Assembly: GCA_963666865.1 (NCBI GenBank)
Contig: OY763072.1
Span: forward strand, 372,001-436,000
Direction: 5' to 3'
Source of the DNA: Bin87 sp963666865
GTDB lineage: Bacteria > Chloroflexota > Dehalococcoidia > Lucifugimonadales > UBA3495
DNA: 64,000 nt
Shown: positions 8,004 to 16,199 of the stretch, in pieces
Layout of the letters: each line of letters starts with the position of its first letter
Position numbering within the stretch: position 1 is the stretch's first letter
The notes under the pieces: generated by a model
The model's input: the letters and a program-made list of their open reading frames with translations, nothing else
Told to the model about the DNA's origin: nothing
Database searches by the model: none
Translations under genes and position numbers: made by a program

Positions 8004-8122
8004 ATGGCTGCTACACCATCCTGATCCTCTTCTCAGCAACGGCGCAGGCGTCGGGGATGATCCTGATGGCGCTGGCGCGACGGCCGGAGCGGCGGGCAGT
8101 GGGGATGGTGGAGGGAGGTTAG
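8004..8122 (+). pseudogene. decayed 3' fragment of an MFS transporter gene
   Basis: Encodes YTILILFSATAQASGMIL followed by MALARRPERR and a stop, almost the same as the C-terminus of the MFS gene at 4718-6043. The DNA is roughly 90 percent identical over the first 80 bases by eye, then diverges. Only the tail is present. It marks the right edge of the 6-8 kb accessory segment. It is either the remnant of a tandem paralogue or a by-product of the insertion. Confidence 0.8.
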
Positions 8123-8154
8123 GAGGTTTATATCGGTCGGATCGCTGACCACAC

Positions 8155-8200
8155 GACGGTCATTCCTGAGAGCAACTTCGCTCTCCCGTGGATGACCGTC
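8155..8200. repeat. nested hairpin GACGGTCAT / ATGACCGTC
   Basis: Outer arms GACGGTCAT (8155-8163) and ATGACCGTC (8192-8200); inner hairpin GAGAGC-AACTTC-GCTCTC (8168-8185). It sits at the 3' end of the minus-strand gene that stops at 8199 and may act as its terminator, although there is no T-run. Confidence 0.5.
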
Positions 8201-8566
8201 AGCCTATTCCTAAGCTCTCGCGCAATTGTTTTATGGTCGCATCAACGTCCAGTGCCGAACGTCGTGCCATCGCATACAGGCTATCCAGTAACGTAATGCG
8301 TTCGAGATTTTCAGAGGAGTTAAGCACAACTGGGTCCAAAGACGGACTCGCTTCAATGGCCTCGACCGACCGCCCTCTGTCGTTTAGGATCTCAACCTGG
8401 TGTCTCCGCCCGGGTTGAAATGAGCTTGGCATCAGCGGCCGCACGATTACCGAAATCTCCCAATGGACGTCAAGAATTCGTCGTCTTCCGCTGATAGGGA
8501 CCACTGTAATCTGCCGTCTGCGGTTCGCTTGACCAATTCCTCCAATATTTGGTCTAAATCGTTCAT
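8199..8566 (-). pseudogene. small conserved-type protein, frameshifted
   Basis: The gene starts at ATG 8566, overlapping the upstream gene stop (ATGA), with MNDLDQILEELVKRTADGRL then QWSLSAEDDEFLTSIG, and hits a stop in the original frame. The next frame continues EISVIVRPLMPSSFQPGRRH, QVEILNDRGRSVEAIE and ends LYAMARRSALDVDATIKQL. Together they make about 121 residues resembling small bacterial proteins with a 'KxGxLxW...ITSVG...ARR.AL.VD..L' pattern and no known function. Adding one G at the GGG run at 8459-8461 restores the frame, so an assembly indel is likely. Confidence 0.6.
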
Positions 8567-9141
8567 GTGGTATCCTCCGGAGGTCCGCCGAAGCCCATTG
8601 TGCTAGCTACTTCCTCTAAGTCGGTTTGGACGTCGTTTAAGCGTTCTTGGAGTCGGGATCGCATTTGATCGGAGAATGTGCCGTTGATCCTTCGCTGCAC
8701 GGCGTCTTCTATCGTTCTAACCACTGTTCGCGCTGTAGTCAGCTTTTCCCGGAAATCGCGCCGCTCCGGAGGGAGACGGACGATTATGTCGGACATCATC
8801 GACCTTATCGCTTGATAGTGCTCTAGGGCAGAACCCCATTGTCCATGGTTTTGCAGGATTTTTACACGTTGGATCAGGCCAATAGCGCGTTCAAAATCTA
8901 CTGCTTGCAGGTAATTGTTGATCCGGCCGATGGCTCGTTCCGATGCCTCTCGAGCTGCTTCGGAGGCAGATCTCGCGCGGTACGCTTGGTAGGCCGCGAA
9001 AAGAAGAGCAACCAATGAAGCCAGGCTGCCTAGAGCACCGATAAGGCCGCCCCACTGCGCGAAGAAGTTCATCATCTTTCGTTTGCATCTTTCGGCCGAC
9101 CAGTGAACAACCCAAAATTGAACAGCCGGTTTAGCGTCCAT
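8563..9141 (-). CDS. membrane-anchored helical protein, unknown
   Basis: Up to 192 residues. One N-terminal transmembrane helix, GGLIGALGSLASLVALLF, is followed by a long helical region rich in A, R, E and Q that probably forms a coiled coil (AYQAYRARSASEAAREASER, then to the C-terminus). The start is uncertain: ATG 9141, or the MM at 9075/9072 that opens MMNFFAQWGG, which would place the helix at the very N-terminus and fits better. It overlaps the next gene by ATGA, so the two are co-translated. No family assigned; the topology resembles single-helix membrane partners in small defence or stress operons, but this is only a resemblance. Confidence 0.65.
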   Translation of the reverse strand: MDAKPAVQFWVVHWSAERCKRKMMNFFAQWGGLIGALGSLASLVALLFAAYQAYRARSASEAAREASERAIGRINNYLQAVDFERAIGLIQRVKILQNHGQWGSALEHYQAIRSMMSDIIVRLPPERRDFREKLTTARTVVRTIEDAVQRRINGTFSDQMRSRLQERLNDVQTDLEEVASTMGFGGPPEDTT

Positions 9142-9401
9142 TACCTACGGACCATAGACTGCCCATACTTAAACCCGCGACGCAGTTGCCCTTAATTGTG
9201 ACGTACGAGCTCAATGGGAGGCGCGACTGGCTTTCCGTCTGGTAGATATATTATCGCAAGACCATCCGGGAAGCCAAACTTGTGGGATGTTTCGTCACCA
9301 AATCAAGATCTTTAACGCCAATAGTCGATGTAGGCCAAGGCCACTACCTCGCCACTCCTGGTCGCATTCACAAGCCATCGTTGCCGAGGCGAGAACGGCA
9401 C
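9142..9401. other. 260-bp intergenic region, nothing recognised
   Basis: Separates the start of the minus-strand membrane gene from the end of the minus-strand LVIVD gene. No ORF with a ribosome site and no repeat of the dispersed families is visible. Confidence 0.5.
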
Positions 9402-10616
9402 TCACAGGTTCAGTTCCAAAATGTACAGCCCGCCCTGCAGCCGGTCCACCACGTACATAATCCCGTTTTCGTCCACGTGCACGTCATTGATGCCGTTGGC
9501 GTCGGCGTCTTCAGGGATTTGTGGGATATAGTAGGCGACTTCCTGGGGTTGGAAGGGGTTGGCGGTGTCGAAGACGCGGATGCCGCCGTTGAAGAAAGTG
9601 GCGTACACCAGGGTGTCGGATTGCAGGGACAGGGCGCCGGGGCGGTTTTCGTGGATGTTGTGCGCTCCGTAGCGGCCGGGGCGGTTGAAGAAGTCGTCGG
9701 TGTCCTGCATGGGCAGGGTGCTGATGATCACCGGGTTGGTCTCCAGGCGGTTGTCCATCAGCCAGACCAGCTTGGGATAGTCCGCGCCGCCCAGGGCGGT
9801 GGCCTCCTGGGTCACCACCAGCAGGTCGCGGCTGAACAGCGGCAGGACGGTGTGGGTGAACCCCGGGAAGGGCGGCGCGTAGTTCAGCTGGGAGACCATT
9901 TGCGGGCGGGATACGTCGGAGATGTCCAGGGTGATGACGCCGGAGTCCTTCCAGCCGCAGTAGGCGCGGTCGGGCCGGTTGGGATAGACGTTGGTGTTGT
10001 GGACGCTGTGGCCCACGTCCAGATAGGGATGCCGGTCCGGCGGCGGCGCGTCGTCGCCCTCCTGGGTGCCGGGGAGCCACCAGCGGCCGGCCTCCGTGGG
10101 ATTGGCAGGATTCGACACGTCCATGATGACGTAGAACTGGTCGTCCTTGGGGTCGGTGGGCCGGGAATCGGGCGTTCCGGTGGCCAGGTGGGCGTAGTTG
10201 CCGTCAACCCACCAGAGGCAGTGGCAGCCCCGGGATCCCGGCCCCTGGGCGTCGTAGAAAGCGATGCGCCGGGGCGATTCGGGATCGCTGATGTTGTACA
10301 CGCCCATGCCGGCGCCGGGCTGGCCGTGCTGTAGCGACTGGTAGGCCACCAGCATGGTGTCGCCAAGAATGGACAGGGAGTTGGAGCGCAGGTGGCCGTA
10401 GTCCAGGTCGGTCTGGGCCACCACCCTGGGGTTGGCCAGGTCGGTGACGTCAACGCTGGTGAAGTCCTTGGGCGCACTCTCGTGGGCCATGTAGAGGATG
10501 CGCCGCCCGCCGGCGGTCTGGTGCAGGTCCACCCCCTCGCCGATGTTGTTGTGGCCCTTGAGATCGACGTGGGCGATGAGCTTCATGTTCTTGCTTTCAG
10601 CGGTTCGGGTGGTCAT
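9402..10616 (-). CDS. LVIVD-repeat, beta-propeller-like protein
   Basis: 404 residues. ATG 10616 is chosen because GGAGAGGAGG lies just upstream; a longer in-frame extension to 10667 lacks this. It has repeated units of the LVIVD type: YMAHESAPKDFTSVDVTDLA, GMGVYNISDPESPRRIAF, FYVIMDVSNPANPTEAGRWW, GVITLDISDVSRPQMVSQL and GIRVFDTANPFQPQEVAYY. These proteins fold as propellers and often have unknown binding roles; some act on selenium or sulfonate-like ligands or at the surface. His-rich loops (VGHSVHNTN, YGAHNIHEN) could hold a metal. No signal peptide is seen, so it is probably cytoplasmic. Confidence 0.8.
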   Translation of the reverse strand: MTTRTAESKNMKLIAHVDLKGHNNIGEGVDLHQTAGGRRILYMAHESAPKDFTSVDVTDLANPRVVAQTDLDYGHLRSNSLSILGDTMLVAYQSLQHGQPGAGMGVYNISDPESPRRIAFYDAQGPGSRGCHCLWWVDGNYAHLATGTPDSRPTDPKDDQFYVIMDVSNPANPTEAGRWWLPGTQEGDDAPPPDRHPYLDVGHSVHNTNVYPNRPDRAYCGWKDSGVITLDISDVSRPQMVSQLNYAPPFPGFTHTVLPLFSRDLLVVTQEATALGGADYPKLVWLMDNRLETNPVIISTLPMQDTDDFFNRPGRYGAHNIHENRPGALSLQSDTLVYATFFNGGIRVFDTANPFQPQEVAYYIPQIPEDADANGINDVHVDENGIMYVVDRLQGGLYILELNL

Positions 10617-10737
10617 GGGGCCTCCTCTCCGGCGTTGCAGCAACGCGACCGGCATGATCGGGTTCAAACTGTTCCTGGCGGCAGTTTATCACCTGTCCTT
10701 ATTGAGACTCACCACCCGGAGCGTATTGACAGATATC

Positions 10738-10834
10738 GTCATTCCCGCGAAAGCGGGAATCCAGGAGCCGTAAAATCCGGCCAGCGTTGCCGGTGCTGGC
10801 GCTTTCTGGGTTCCTGCTTTCGCAGGAACGACGG
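10738..10834. repeat. family-B hairpin repeat plus diverged copy
   Basis: GTCATTCCCGCGAAAGCGGG followed by AATCCAG starts at 10738; a diverged copy TTCCTGCTTTCGCAGGAACG lies inverted at 10811-10830. Same family as at about 28.2, 28.6, 29.8, 34.4, 37.4, 45.3, 48.5 and 53.7 kb. Confidence 0.85.
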
Positions 10835-10875
10835 TGGGATGTTCAGATTGCCAAAAGACGCCAGGGTGAACCGTA

Positions 10876-11997
10876 TCACCCCATAACCCGCCTGAATAAC
10901 GCCATCGCGTTGCCGCCGGCGATCTTTTTGACATCCTCGTCGGAGTAGCCGCGGGCGATGAGGCCGCGGATGATGTTCTTGCCGTCGGCGGGGGATTCGA
11001 GGCCGTCCATGTAGCGTGCCGGTGTGGGGCCGGGGCGGCCCATAACCGCCTCGCCTATACCGACGTTGTCGCCGATGCTGGTATCGGTGCCGATGGCGAC
11101 GTGGTCCACGCCGACGAGGTTGACCATGTAATCGTAGTGGTCGAGGACACACTCGATGCTCTGCTCCGGGTCGTTGCTGAGGCGGTTGGGCACGGCGGTG
11201 ATGCCGATAACGCCGCCTTTCCGGGCGCAGGCCAGCAGTTCCTCGTCCCGGCGCAGCCGGCGGGCCTGGAAGCTGTGGCTGGCCAGGGTGTAGGAACCGT
11301 CGTGGCTGAAGGTTACGGGCGTCTCCGACGCCTCGATGGCGTCCATGGCGGTGCGGAAGGAAGCGTGGGACACGTCCACGACCATGCCCAGCTCGTTCAT
11401 CCGCTGGACGACCTCCAGGCCGAAGTCGCTGAGGCCGCCATCGTTGCGCTCGAAGATGCCGTCGCCGATGTACGCCTTGCGGCTGTAGGTCAGGCCGGCC
11501 AGGCGGACGCCCGCGTTGTAGAGCACGTCCACCAGGTTCAGCTCGTTGCCGATGGCAAGGTGTTCCACCGTGGGCAGGAAGCCGACCTTGTCCTGCCGCT
11601 TGGCCGATTCTATGTCGGCGGCGCTGCTGACCTGGAGCACGTCGTTATTCTGCGAGATGTCCGAAATCATCATGCTGATCTCTTCCAGCAGGTCGGAGAA
11701 ACGGATGAAGGACATCTCGTTGGTGTGGAGCATCCCGCGAAAGACGTTGGCGGTTCCCACGGCGGTGAAGCCGCCGTGCCGCACCGCGTCATAGCCCCAA
11801 ACGTAGCGGTCGCTGCGCAGGTACTCCCAATACTGGCTGAAGTCTTCGGGTATGACCATGGGATGCTGGTGGAGGTCGATCATTACCGACTCGTCCATCA
11901 GGCGTTGGAACCGGATTTCCTGCTGGGCGTCCAGCGGCACGGTCATGGAGGGAACGCGGCCCACCTGGGCGACGAGTTGGAAACGGCCTGGGGTCAT
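10876..11997 (-). CDS. membrane-dipeptidase-family (M19) hydrolase
   Basis: 373 residues, renal dipeptidase/M19 metallopeptidase family. Its zinc-site motifs appear in order: MIDLHQHPM (about residue 40), FLPTVEHLAI (about 145), MVVDVSHASF (about 205), TFSHDGSY (about 235), VAIGTDTSIGD (about 305) and the family C-terminus IAGGNAMALFRRVM. ATG 11997 follows AAAGGAG. M19 enzymes cleave dipeptides, often with a D-residue or dehydro side, and some act on other amides. No signal peptide, so cytoplasmic. The stop lies 40 bp from the repeat cluster at 10738-10834. Confidence 0.93.
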   Translation of the reverse strand: MTPGRFQLVAQVGRVPSMTVPLDAQQEIRFQRLMDESVMIDLHQHPMVIPEDFSQYWEYLRSDRYVWGYDAVRHGGFTAVGTANVFRGMLHTNEMSFIRFSDLLEEISMMISDISQNNDVLQVSSAADIESAKRQDKVGFLPTVEHLAIGNELNLVDVLYNAGVRLAGLTYSRKAYIGDGIFERNDGGLSDFGLEVVQRMNELGMVVDVSHASFRTAMDAIEASETPVTFSHDGSYTLASHSFQARRLRRDEELLACARKGGVIGITAVPNRLSNDPEQSIECVLDHYDYMVNLVGVDHVAIGTDTSIGDNVGIGEAVMGRPGPTPARYMDGLESPADGKNIIRGLIARGYSDEDVKKIAGGNAMALFRRVMG

Positions 11998-12040
11998 GAT
12001 GCAACTCCTTTAGTCGGATGGGCGCCCGCGATATCCGGCG

Positions 12041-13270
12041 TCACGCCTGCCGCAGCTTGGGCGCGACCGCCGCCAGCGCCAGGACCAGCGCGATGCCCGT
12101 GAACCCCACCACTTGCGCGGCTCCCGGCGCGCCCCAGACGCCGGCGATGGCCCCGGCGGCGACACTGCCGAAGCTGTAGGCCAGGATGGCGAAGGAGCGC
12201 AGGCCCATCACCCGGCCCCGGAACTCCTGTTGGGTGGCGCGCAGCAGCAGCGTGAGGATCAGCACCTGCGTGGAGGCGAAGGCCATGCCCACCAGCGCGA
12301 ATATGCCCATGGACAGGTAGAAGGAGCGGGACAGGGAGAAGACTAGGATCATCGCGTGCCACATCATCACGGCGATGATGAGCAGTGTACCGGGACGGGG
12401 GAGGTTGGGAACCATAGCCAGCCCCAATGAGCCACTGAGCGCTCCGACGCCGAAGGCGAAGAGCAACAGGCCCAGGCCGGCCGAATCAGTGCCCAGCACG
12501 TCGCGGGCGAAGATGGGCGCCAGCCCGGTATGCACCGTCCAGCCGGCCAGGTTGATGATGATCGCCACCGTCAGTACAGCCCAGATCACCTGGTTGCCGA
12601 CGGCGTAGCGCAGGCCGTCGGTGATGGTGCGCAGCACCGATTCGGGCCGGCGGCCGCTCTCGGAGCGTTCGAGCCTGATGCCCGAGGCGACCAAGCCGCT
12701 GCACAGGTACAGGCATGCAATAGCGAGGTAGGCCCCCTGGGGACCGAAACCCTTGAACAGCACGCCGCCGATGACCGGGCCGCACAGCATGGCGATGTTC
12801 ATGGCGATGGTGTTGAAGGCCGCGCCGTTGTTCAGACGTTCCCGGGGCAGGGTGTCGCCCACCAGCGATTGCGCCACGGGCATCTGAAACAGGCGGATCA
12901 CGCCCATGAAAAGGGTGATGGCGAAGATGTGCCAGACCTCCAGCAAGCCGGTCAGGATCAGCGCCAGCATCAGGATGCCCATGGAACCCATGATGAATTC
13001 CACCGACATGAGGAGCAGGTTGCGGGGCAGCCGGTCGGAGATGGCGCCGGCGAAAAGAGCCATGAAGTTCAGCGCCATCCGCGCCGCCGCGATGGAACCC
13101 ACCAGGAAGGGGGAATCAGTGAGCGTCAGGACGAACCAGCCCAGCACCGCCGACTCCATCTGCGTGCCCATGCCCACCAGGGCGGTGGAACACCAGACGA
13201 AGGCGAAGTTGCGATGGCGGAAAATGCCCAGGGGCGTGGAAGCCCGGGCCAGCGTGGCGGTGAGTCTCAT
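12041..13270 (-). CDS. MFS transporter, MFS_3/EntS-like
   Basis: 409 residues with the layout of the MFS_3 exporter branch: IFRHRNFAFVWCSTALVGMG at the N-terminus, loop AGAISDRLPRNLLLMSVEF and MPVAQSLVGDTLPRERLNNG after segment 4. About eleven or twelve hydrophobic segments. The ATG at 13270 overlaps the TGA of the upstream MetE-like remnant (ATGA), so they are translationally coupled. A longer in-frame extension to 13768 runs antisense-like through the remnant and is not real. Probable efflux of a small molecule; the substrate is unknown. Confidence 0.88.
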   Translation of the reverse strand: MRLTATLARASTPLGIFRHRNFAFVWCSTALVGMGTQMESAVLGWFVLTLTDSPFLVGSIAAARMALNFMALFAGAISDRLPRNLLLMSVEFIMGSMGILMLALILTGLLEVWHIFAITLFMGVIRLFQMPVAQSLVGDTLPRERLNNGAAFNTIAMNIAMLCGPVIGGVLFKGFGPQGAYLAIACLYLCSGLVASGIRLERSESGRRPESVLRTITDGLRYAVGNQVIWAVLTVAIIINLAGWTVHTGLAPIFARDVLGTDSAGLGLLLFAFGVGALSGSLGLAMVPNLPRPGTLLIIAVMMWHAMILVFSLSRSFYLSMGIFALVGMAFASTQVLILTLLLRATQQEFRGRVMGLRSFAILAYSFGSVAAGAIAGVWGAPGAAQVVGFTGIALVLALAAVAPKLRQA

Positions 13271-13692
13271 CCCGGACGTTGCCACAGTTCCCGCGTCGCC
13301 AGCCGCGCCCCTTCCGCCATTGAAGCCAGCTTGGCCCAGGCGATATTGGCCTCCACCTTGCGGCCCCAGACTGAGGTGCCGAAGCCGCAGTCGCTGCCGG
13401 TGGAGACTTCCCTGAGGTTGGCGATGTCCCGCTCCACGGCCGGACAGTCCTTCCACGCAACCGGCCCGGTGCAGGCCGGCTGAGGCATATTGCGGGAGGA
13501 CATATGGGTTTGCGTGACGGCGTTCTGCTGGCGGTCGAGTATGTCGCCCATGGCGTCGCGGACGCTGGCGTGGAACGACGCCGCGTCGAAAGCCTGCTGA
13601 TCCTCGCGGAGGCGCAGCAGTTCCTGCAGTTCGGGAGACCGGGGCAGGCTGCCGGTGTGGGTGGCGAGAATCCGGGACGCGCTGCGCTTCAT
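13267..13692 (-). pseudogene. cobalamin-independent methionine synthase-like protein with two in-frame deletions
   Basis: A 141-residue frame with an excellent ribosome site (GGGAGGGA) and a start MKRSASRILATHTGSLPRSP that matches the MetE/epoxyalkane:CoM-transferase-like family (usually about 340-380 residues). After residue 55 the sequence jumps to PACTGPVAWKDCPAVERDIA and then to STGSDCGFGTSVWGRKVEAN and AKLASMAEGARLATRELW. These are family segments that normally sit about 80 and over 100 residues apart, so most of the barrel is missing although the frame is open. The residual metal Cys (DCGFGT) is present. A catalytically dead remnant is likely; it is kept in one operon with the MFS gene. 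Confidence 0.7.
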
Positions 13693-13807
13693 GTTCCCTC
13701 CCGTGGCACGCGGATGATCTGGGACGCCGGCGGCAATTGTACTCCACGCGGCGGGCCGCAGTTCGCACGCCGGCGGTTATAGAGTAGAAAGGCCGTTGAC
13801 GTTTGGC

Positions 13808-14623
13808 TCAATCGATTAGAGTGATGACCGTGACGTGGCTGTGGTGGGCGCGCTCGCGGTTGGCGTCGGAGATGGAGGTTCCGATCACGGCGGCGTGGGC
13901 CGTTGCGCCGCTGGCGTTGTGCAGGATACGCGCCCGTTGGCTGGCGCGATCAACGTCCGTTTCATCTATGGTGATGGAGACCTCGGCCACCACGTAAACG
14001 CCGTCACCATCCATTGAATTGCCCTGCAGGATGATGTCGGCGCGATCAAGGTCATCGGCATCATCCTCGGTTATGGTTCCGGCAGTGGCGGCGCTGTTGA
14101 CCAAGTCCGTGATGGTTCTCCCGTTCTGGCGATTGATGGCTACCAGGACTTCTGCGTTCTGGACGCCCAGGTTTCTCCTGACGAGGCGGGGCGCTCTCCT
14201 GACCGCTCGGCGCTCGTAGTCGGTGCCGGTGATGTTGTTGAGCTGCCCCTGCATGGTGTCCTGCCTTGCAGTCATGTCGTCCAATCGGGCGTCGATACCG
14301 TCGAAGCGGGCGTCGATACCGTCGAAGCGGGCGTCCATACCGTCCAATCGAGTGTCGATACCGTCGAAGCGGGCGTCGATGCCATCGAAGCGGGCGTCGA
14401 TGCTGTCGAAACGGGCGTCGGTGGCGTCTTGCCTTGCTTCGAGCGCAGTGAGTCTCTCTTCGAACACCCGGGCCATTTCGGCCACGGTGGCAGTGAGCTG
14501 CGCAATTTGCTCTGGTAGAGCCAACAACTCCCGGGTAAGAATGCGCTGCCGCAACGCCTCTTCAAGCTGGGGGTCGCTGTCCATGGCTTGCAGGATTGCG
14601 GTGATCGGGTTGGGGGTGGTCAT
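13808..14623 (-). CDS. coiled-coil protein with heptad tandem repeats and nuclease-like C-terminal domain
   Basis: 271 residues. Residues 1-55 are helical (PITAILQAMDSDPQLEEAL). Residues about 60-118 are near-exact heptads (DARFDGI, DTRLDGM), predicting a long coiled coil encoded by 21-bp tandem repeats. The C-terminal domain (about 135-271) begins YERRAVRRAPRLVRRNLGV and includes DRADIILQG and GVYVVAEVSITIDETDVDRA, a D...ExS/T layout resembling coiled-coil-tethered PD-(D/E)XK-like domains of cyanobacterial and chloroflexal proteins. The usual Lys is not evident, so nuclease activity is only a guess. Single gene between the remnant operon and an oxidoreductase. Confidence 0.7.
   Translation of the reverse strand: MTTPNPITAILQAMDSDPQLEEALRQRILTRELLALPEQIAQLTATVAEMARVFEERLTALEARQDATDARFDSIDARFDGIDARFDGIDTRLDGMDARFDGIDARFDGIDARLDDMTARQDTMQGQLNNITGTDYERRAVRRAPRLVRRNLGVQNAEVLVAINRQNGRTITDLVNSAATAGTITEDDADDLDRADIILQGNSMDGDGVYVVAEVSITIDETDVDRASQRARILHNASGATAHAAVIGTSISDANRERAHHSHVTVITLID
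14277..14430. repeat. 21-bp tandem repeats coding a coiled coil
   Basis: About seven imperfect copies of the unit GCGTCGATACCGTCGAAGCGG inside the minus-strand gene at 13808-14623, giving heptads D-A-R-F-D-G-I. Unit identity is high enough for copy number to vary by slippage without frameshift. Confidence 0.9.
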
Positions 14624-14692
14624 GGTCGCGGACGCTCGTAGATGGTGGGATAATTTTATCTGTGGAATGGGGTTCTGCGTAGCGCTGCTTCG

Positions 14693-15892
14693 TCAGCCCA
14701 AGAGGGTCACGCAGCGGGCCGGGTCGGACTCGGACAGCGGTTGGGGCCGGTGCCCGGTGTGTAGGTAGTCGGCAATCAGCTTGCCGGCCATGGGGCCGCG
14801 ACCGAAGCCGGATGACGCCAGGCCGCTGACGATGTACAGGTTGTCCAGCTGGGGTATCTTGCCGATTATGGGACGGCCGTCCAGGGAGAAGGGCATCAGG
14901 CCCGACCAGGTGCGGTCGATGGACAGCTGGCCCAGGAAGGGCAGGATTTCGACGGTATGAGAGAAGTTGACCTCCACGCCGCCGGCGTCCATTGTCCGGT
15001 CATAACCCACCGTCTGACGGTCGCCGCCGAAGATTATCTCGCCGTCGCGAGTCTGCCGCCCGTACAGATGCCTGGTGACCCGCCGGCTTCCGATGTGGGT
15101 CAGCTCAGGCGGCGTGTTGGCGTTGCCGCCGGGGTCGGCGCTCCAATGAGCATAGGATTCCACCGCCGACATTCCGTGAAACACTCGGGGCGGCATTGGC
15201 CGCGTCGCCCACATCTGTCCGCGCACCGGAACAATTGGTATGCTGATGCCCAGCATCGCGCCCAGCGGCCGGCACCACGCTCCCGCCGCGAGGATGATCA
15301 TATCGGCGCGGTACTCCGCGTCGGAGCAGACAACCCGATAGTCCCCGTCGGCGGTGCCGGCGATGCCCGTGACCTCCCGTCCGGTCAAGATCCGCGCGCC
15401 CCGCGCCGCTGCGGCGGACGCGAAGGCGCGGGTGGCCTTCCGAGGGTCGGCCTGGCCGCGCAGTGGGAAAAACAACGCCCCCGCCAACTGTGGGTTCAAC
15501 TCCGGCTCGATGCTCCGCGCCGCGTTGATGTCGAGCAACTCAGCCGTATAGCCGCGGGACTTTAACGCGAGCACGCGGTCCCTGGCGTATTCGTACTGCG
15601 CTCCCGGCGGTACAGCCTGGAGGCCGCCGGAAGCACGGAACTCGATATCGTAGCCCAGGTCCAGTTGCAGATGCCGGAAGATCTGCAGGCTGCCCATGGT
15701 GAGGTGCGCTTCCAGGTCGGGAACGTGGCACCAACCCAGGGCGCCGATGCCGCCGGCATTGACGCCCGACGCCTCCGACGCGATCTCGCCGCGTTCCAGC
15801 ACGGTGACGCTGCGACCGTATTCGGCGAGGTGGTAGGCGGCGGAAGTGCCGGCGATGCCGCCCCCGATTACGATGACCTCGGAATGGGTCAT
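14693..15892 (-). CDS. FAD-dependent oxidoreductase, D-amino-acid/glycine-oxidase (DAO) family
   Basis: 399 residues with an N-terminal dinucleotide fold VIVIGGGIAGTSAAYHLAEY, then E in VTVLERGEIASEASGVNAGG and the C-terminal GLMPFSLDGRPIIGKIPQLD and GLASSGFGRGPMAGKLIADY of the DAO family. Such enzymes oxidise the C-N bond of amino acids, sarcosine or related amines with FAD. The substrate cannot be read from the sequence. It is last in a minus-strand run: XdhC-like gene, 91-residue protein, oxidase, with gaps of 24 and 7 bp, so probably one operon. Confidence 0.9.
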   Translation of the reverse strand: MTHSEVIVIGGGIAGTSAAYHLAEYGRSVTVLERGEIASEASGVNAGGIGALGWCHVPDLEAHLTMGSLQIFRHLQLDLGYDIEFRASGGLQAVPPGAQYEYARDRVLALKSRGYTAELLDINAARSIEPELNPQLAGALFFPLRGQADPRKATRAFASAAAARGARILTGREVTGIAGTADGDYRVVCSDAEYRADMIILAAGAWCRPLGAMLGISIPIVPVRGQMWATRPMPPRVFHGMSAVESYAHWSADPGGNANTPPELTHIGSRRVTRHLYGRQTRDGEIIFGGDRQTVGYDRTMDAGGVEVNFSHTVEILPFLGQLSIDRTWSGLMPFSLDGRPIIGKIPQLDNLYIVSGLASSGFGRGPMAGKLIADYLHTGHRPQPLSESDPARCVTLLG

Positions 15893-15899
15893 ACGTACC

Positions 15900-16175
15900 T
15901 CACTCTGCCGGCGGTACGTAATCGCTCATTAGGGCTTCGACGAAACGGTCCCGCAGGGGCGCGTCGTCGATGACATCGTAGAGGATCATTTGGACGATGG
16001 AGTCGGGCGCCAGACGCGAGCGGCGTTCGTCATAGGCCAGGTCCCGGACATCCGGGATGGTGCATAGGGAACGCATCAGGCTGAGGGCGTCCGGGTTTTC
16101 CTGCAGCTCGCGCAGGAACCGCCCCATATCGCCGGGAAACCGGTTGGGGTCGGGCAGGTTCACATCAGCTGGCAT
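15900..16175 (-). CDS. 91-residue protein of unknown function
   Basis: Sequence rich in D, R and L (FPGDMGRFLRELQENPDALS, RDLAYDERRSRLAPDSIVQM) with no Cys pairs, signal peptide or membrane segment; probably a small helical cytoplasmic protein. It lies between the XdhC-like gene and the FAD oxidase with very short gaps, so it may be an accessory of that oxidase. No family recognised. Confidence 0.7.
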   Translation of the reverse strand: MPADVNLPDPNRFPGDMGRFLRELQENPDALSLMRSLCTIPDVRDLAYDERRSRLAPDSIVQMILYDVIDDAPLRDRFVEALMSDYVPPAE

Positions 16176-16199
16176 TAGCGTTCACGCAAGATTGCCGGG

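Noticed and set aside
7451..8122. 223-codon frame ending in the MFS tail
   Set aside because: Only the final 38 codons show homology; the upstream part has no recognisable sequence and the frame is open by chance.
1..9141. Prophage or integrative element with integrase
   Set aside because: Apart from the ISAs1 transposase there is no integrase, capsid, terminase or conjugation gene.
10738..10834. Repeats at family-B loci as a CRISPR array
   Set aside because: Copies are single or paired, palindromic, and scattered over 43 kb without regular spacers or cas genes.
14277..14430. 21-bp tandem repeats as a CRISPR or iteron origin
   Set aside because: The units abut without spacers and are in frame, coding a coiled coil; no replication gene is near.
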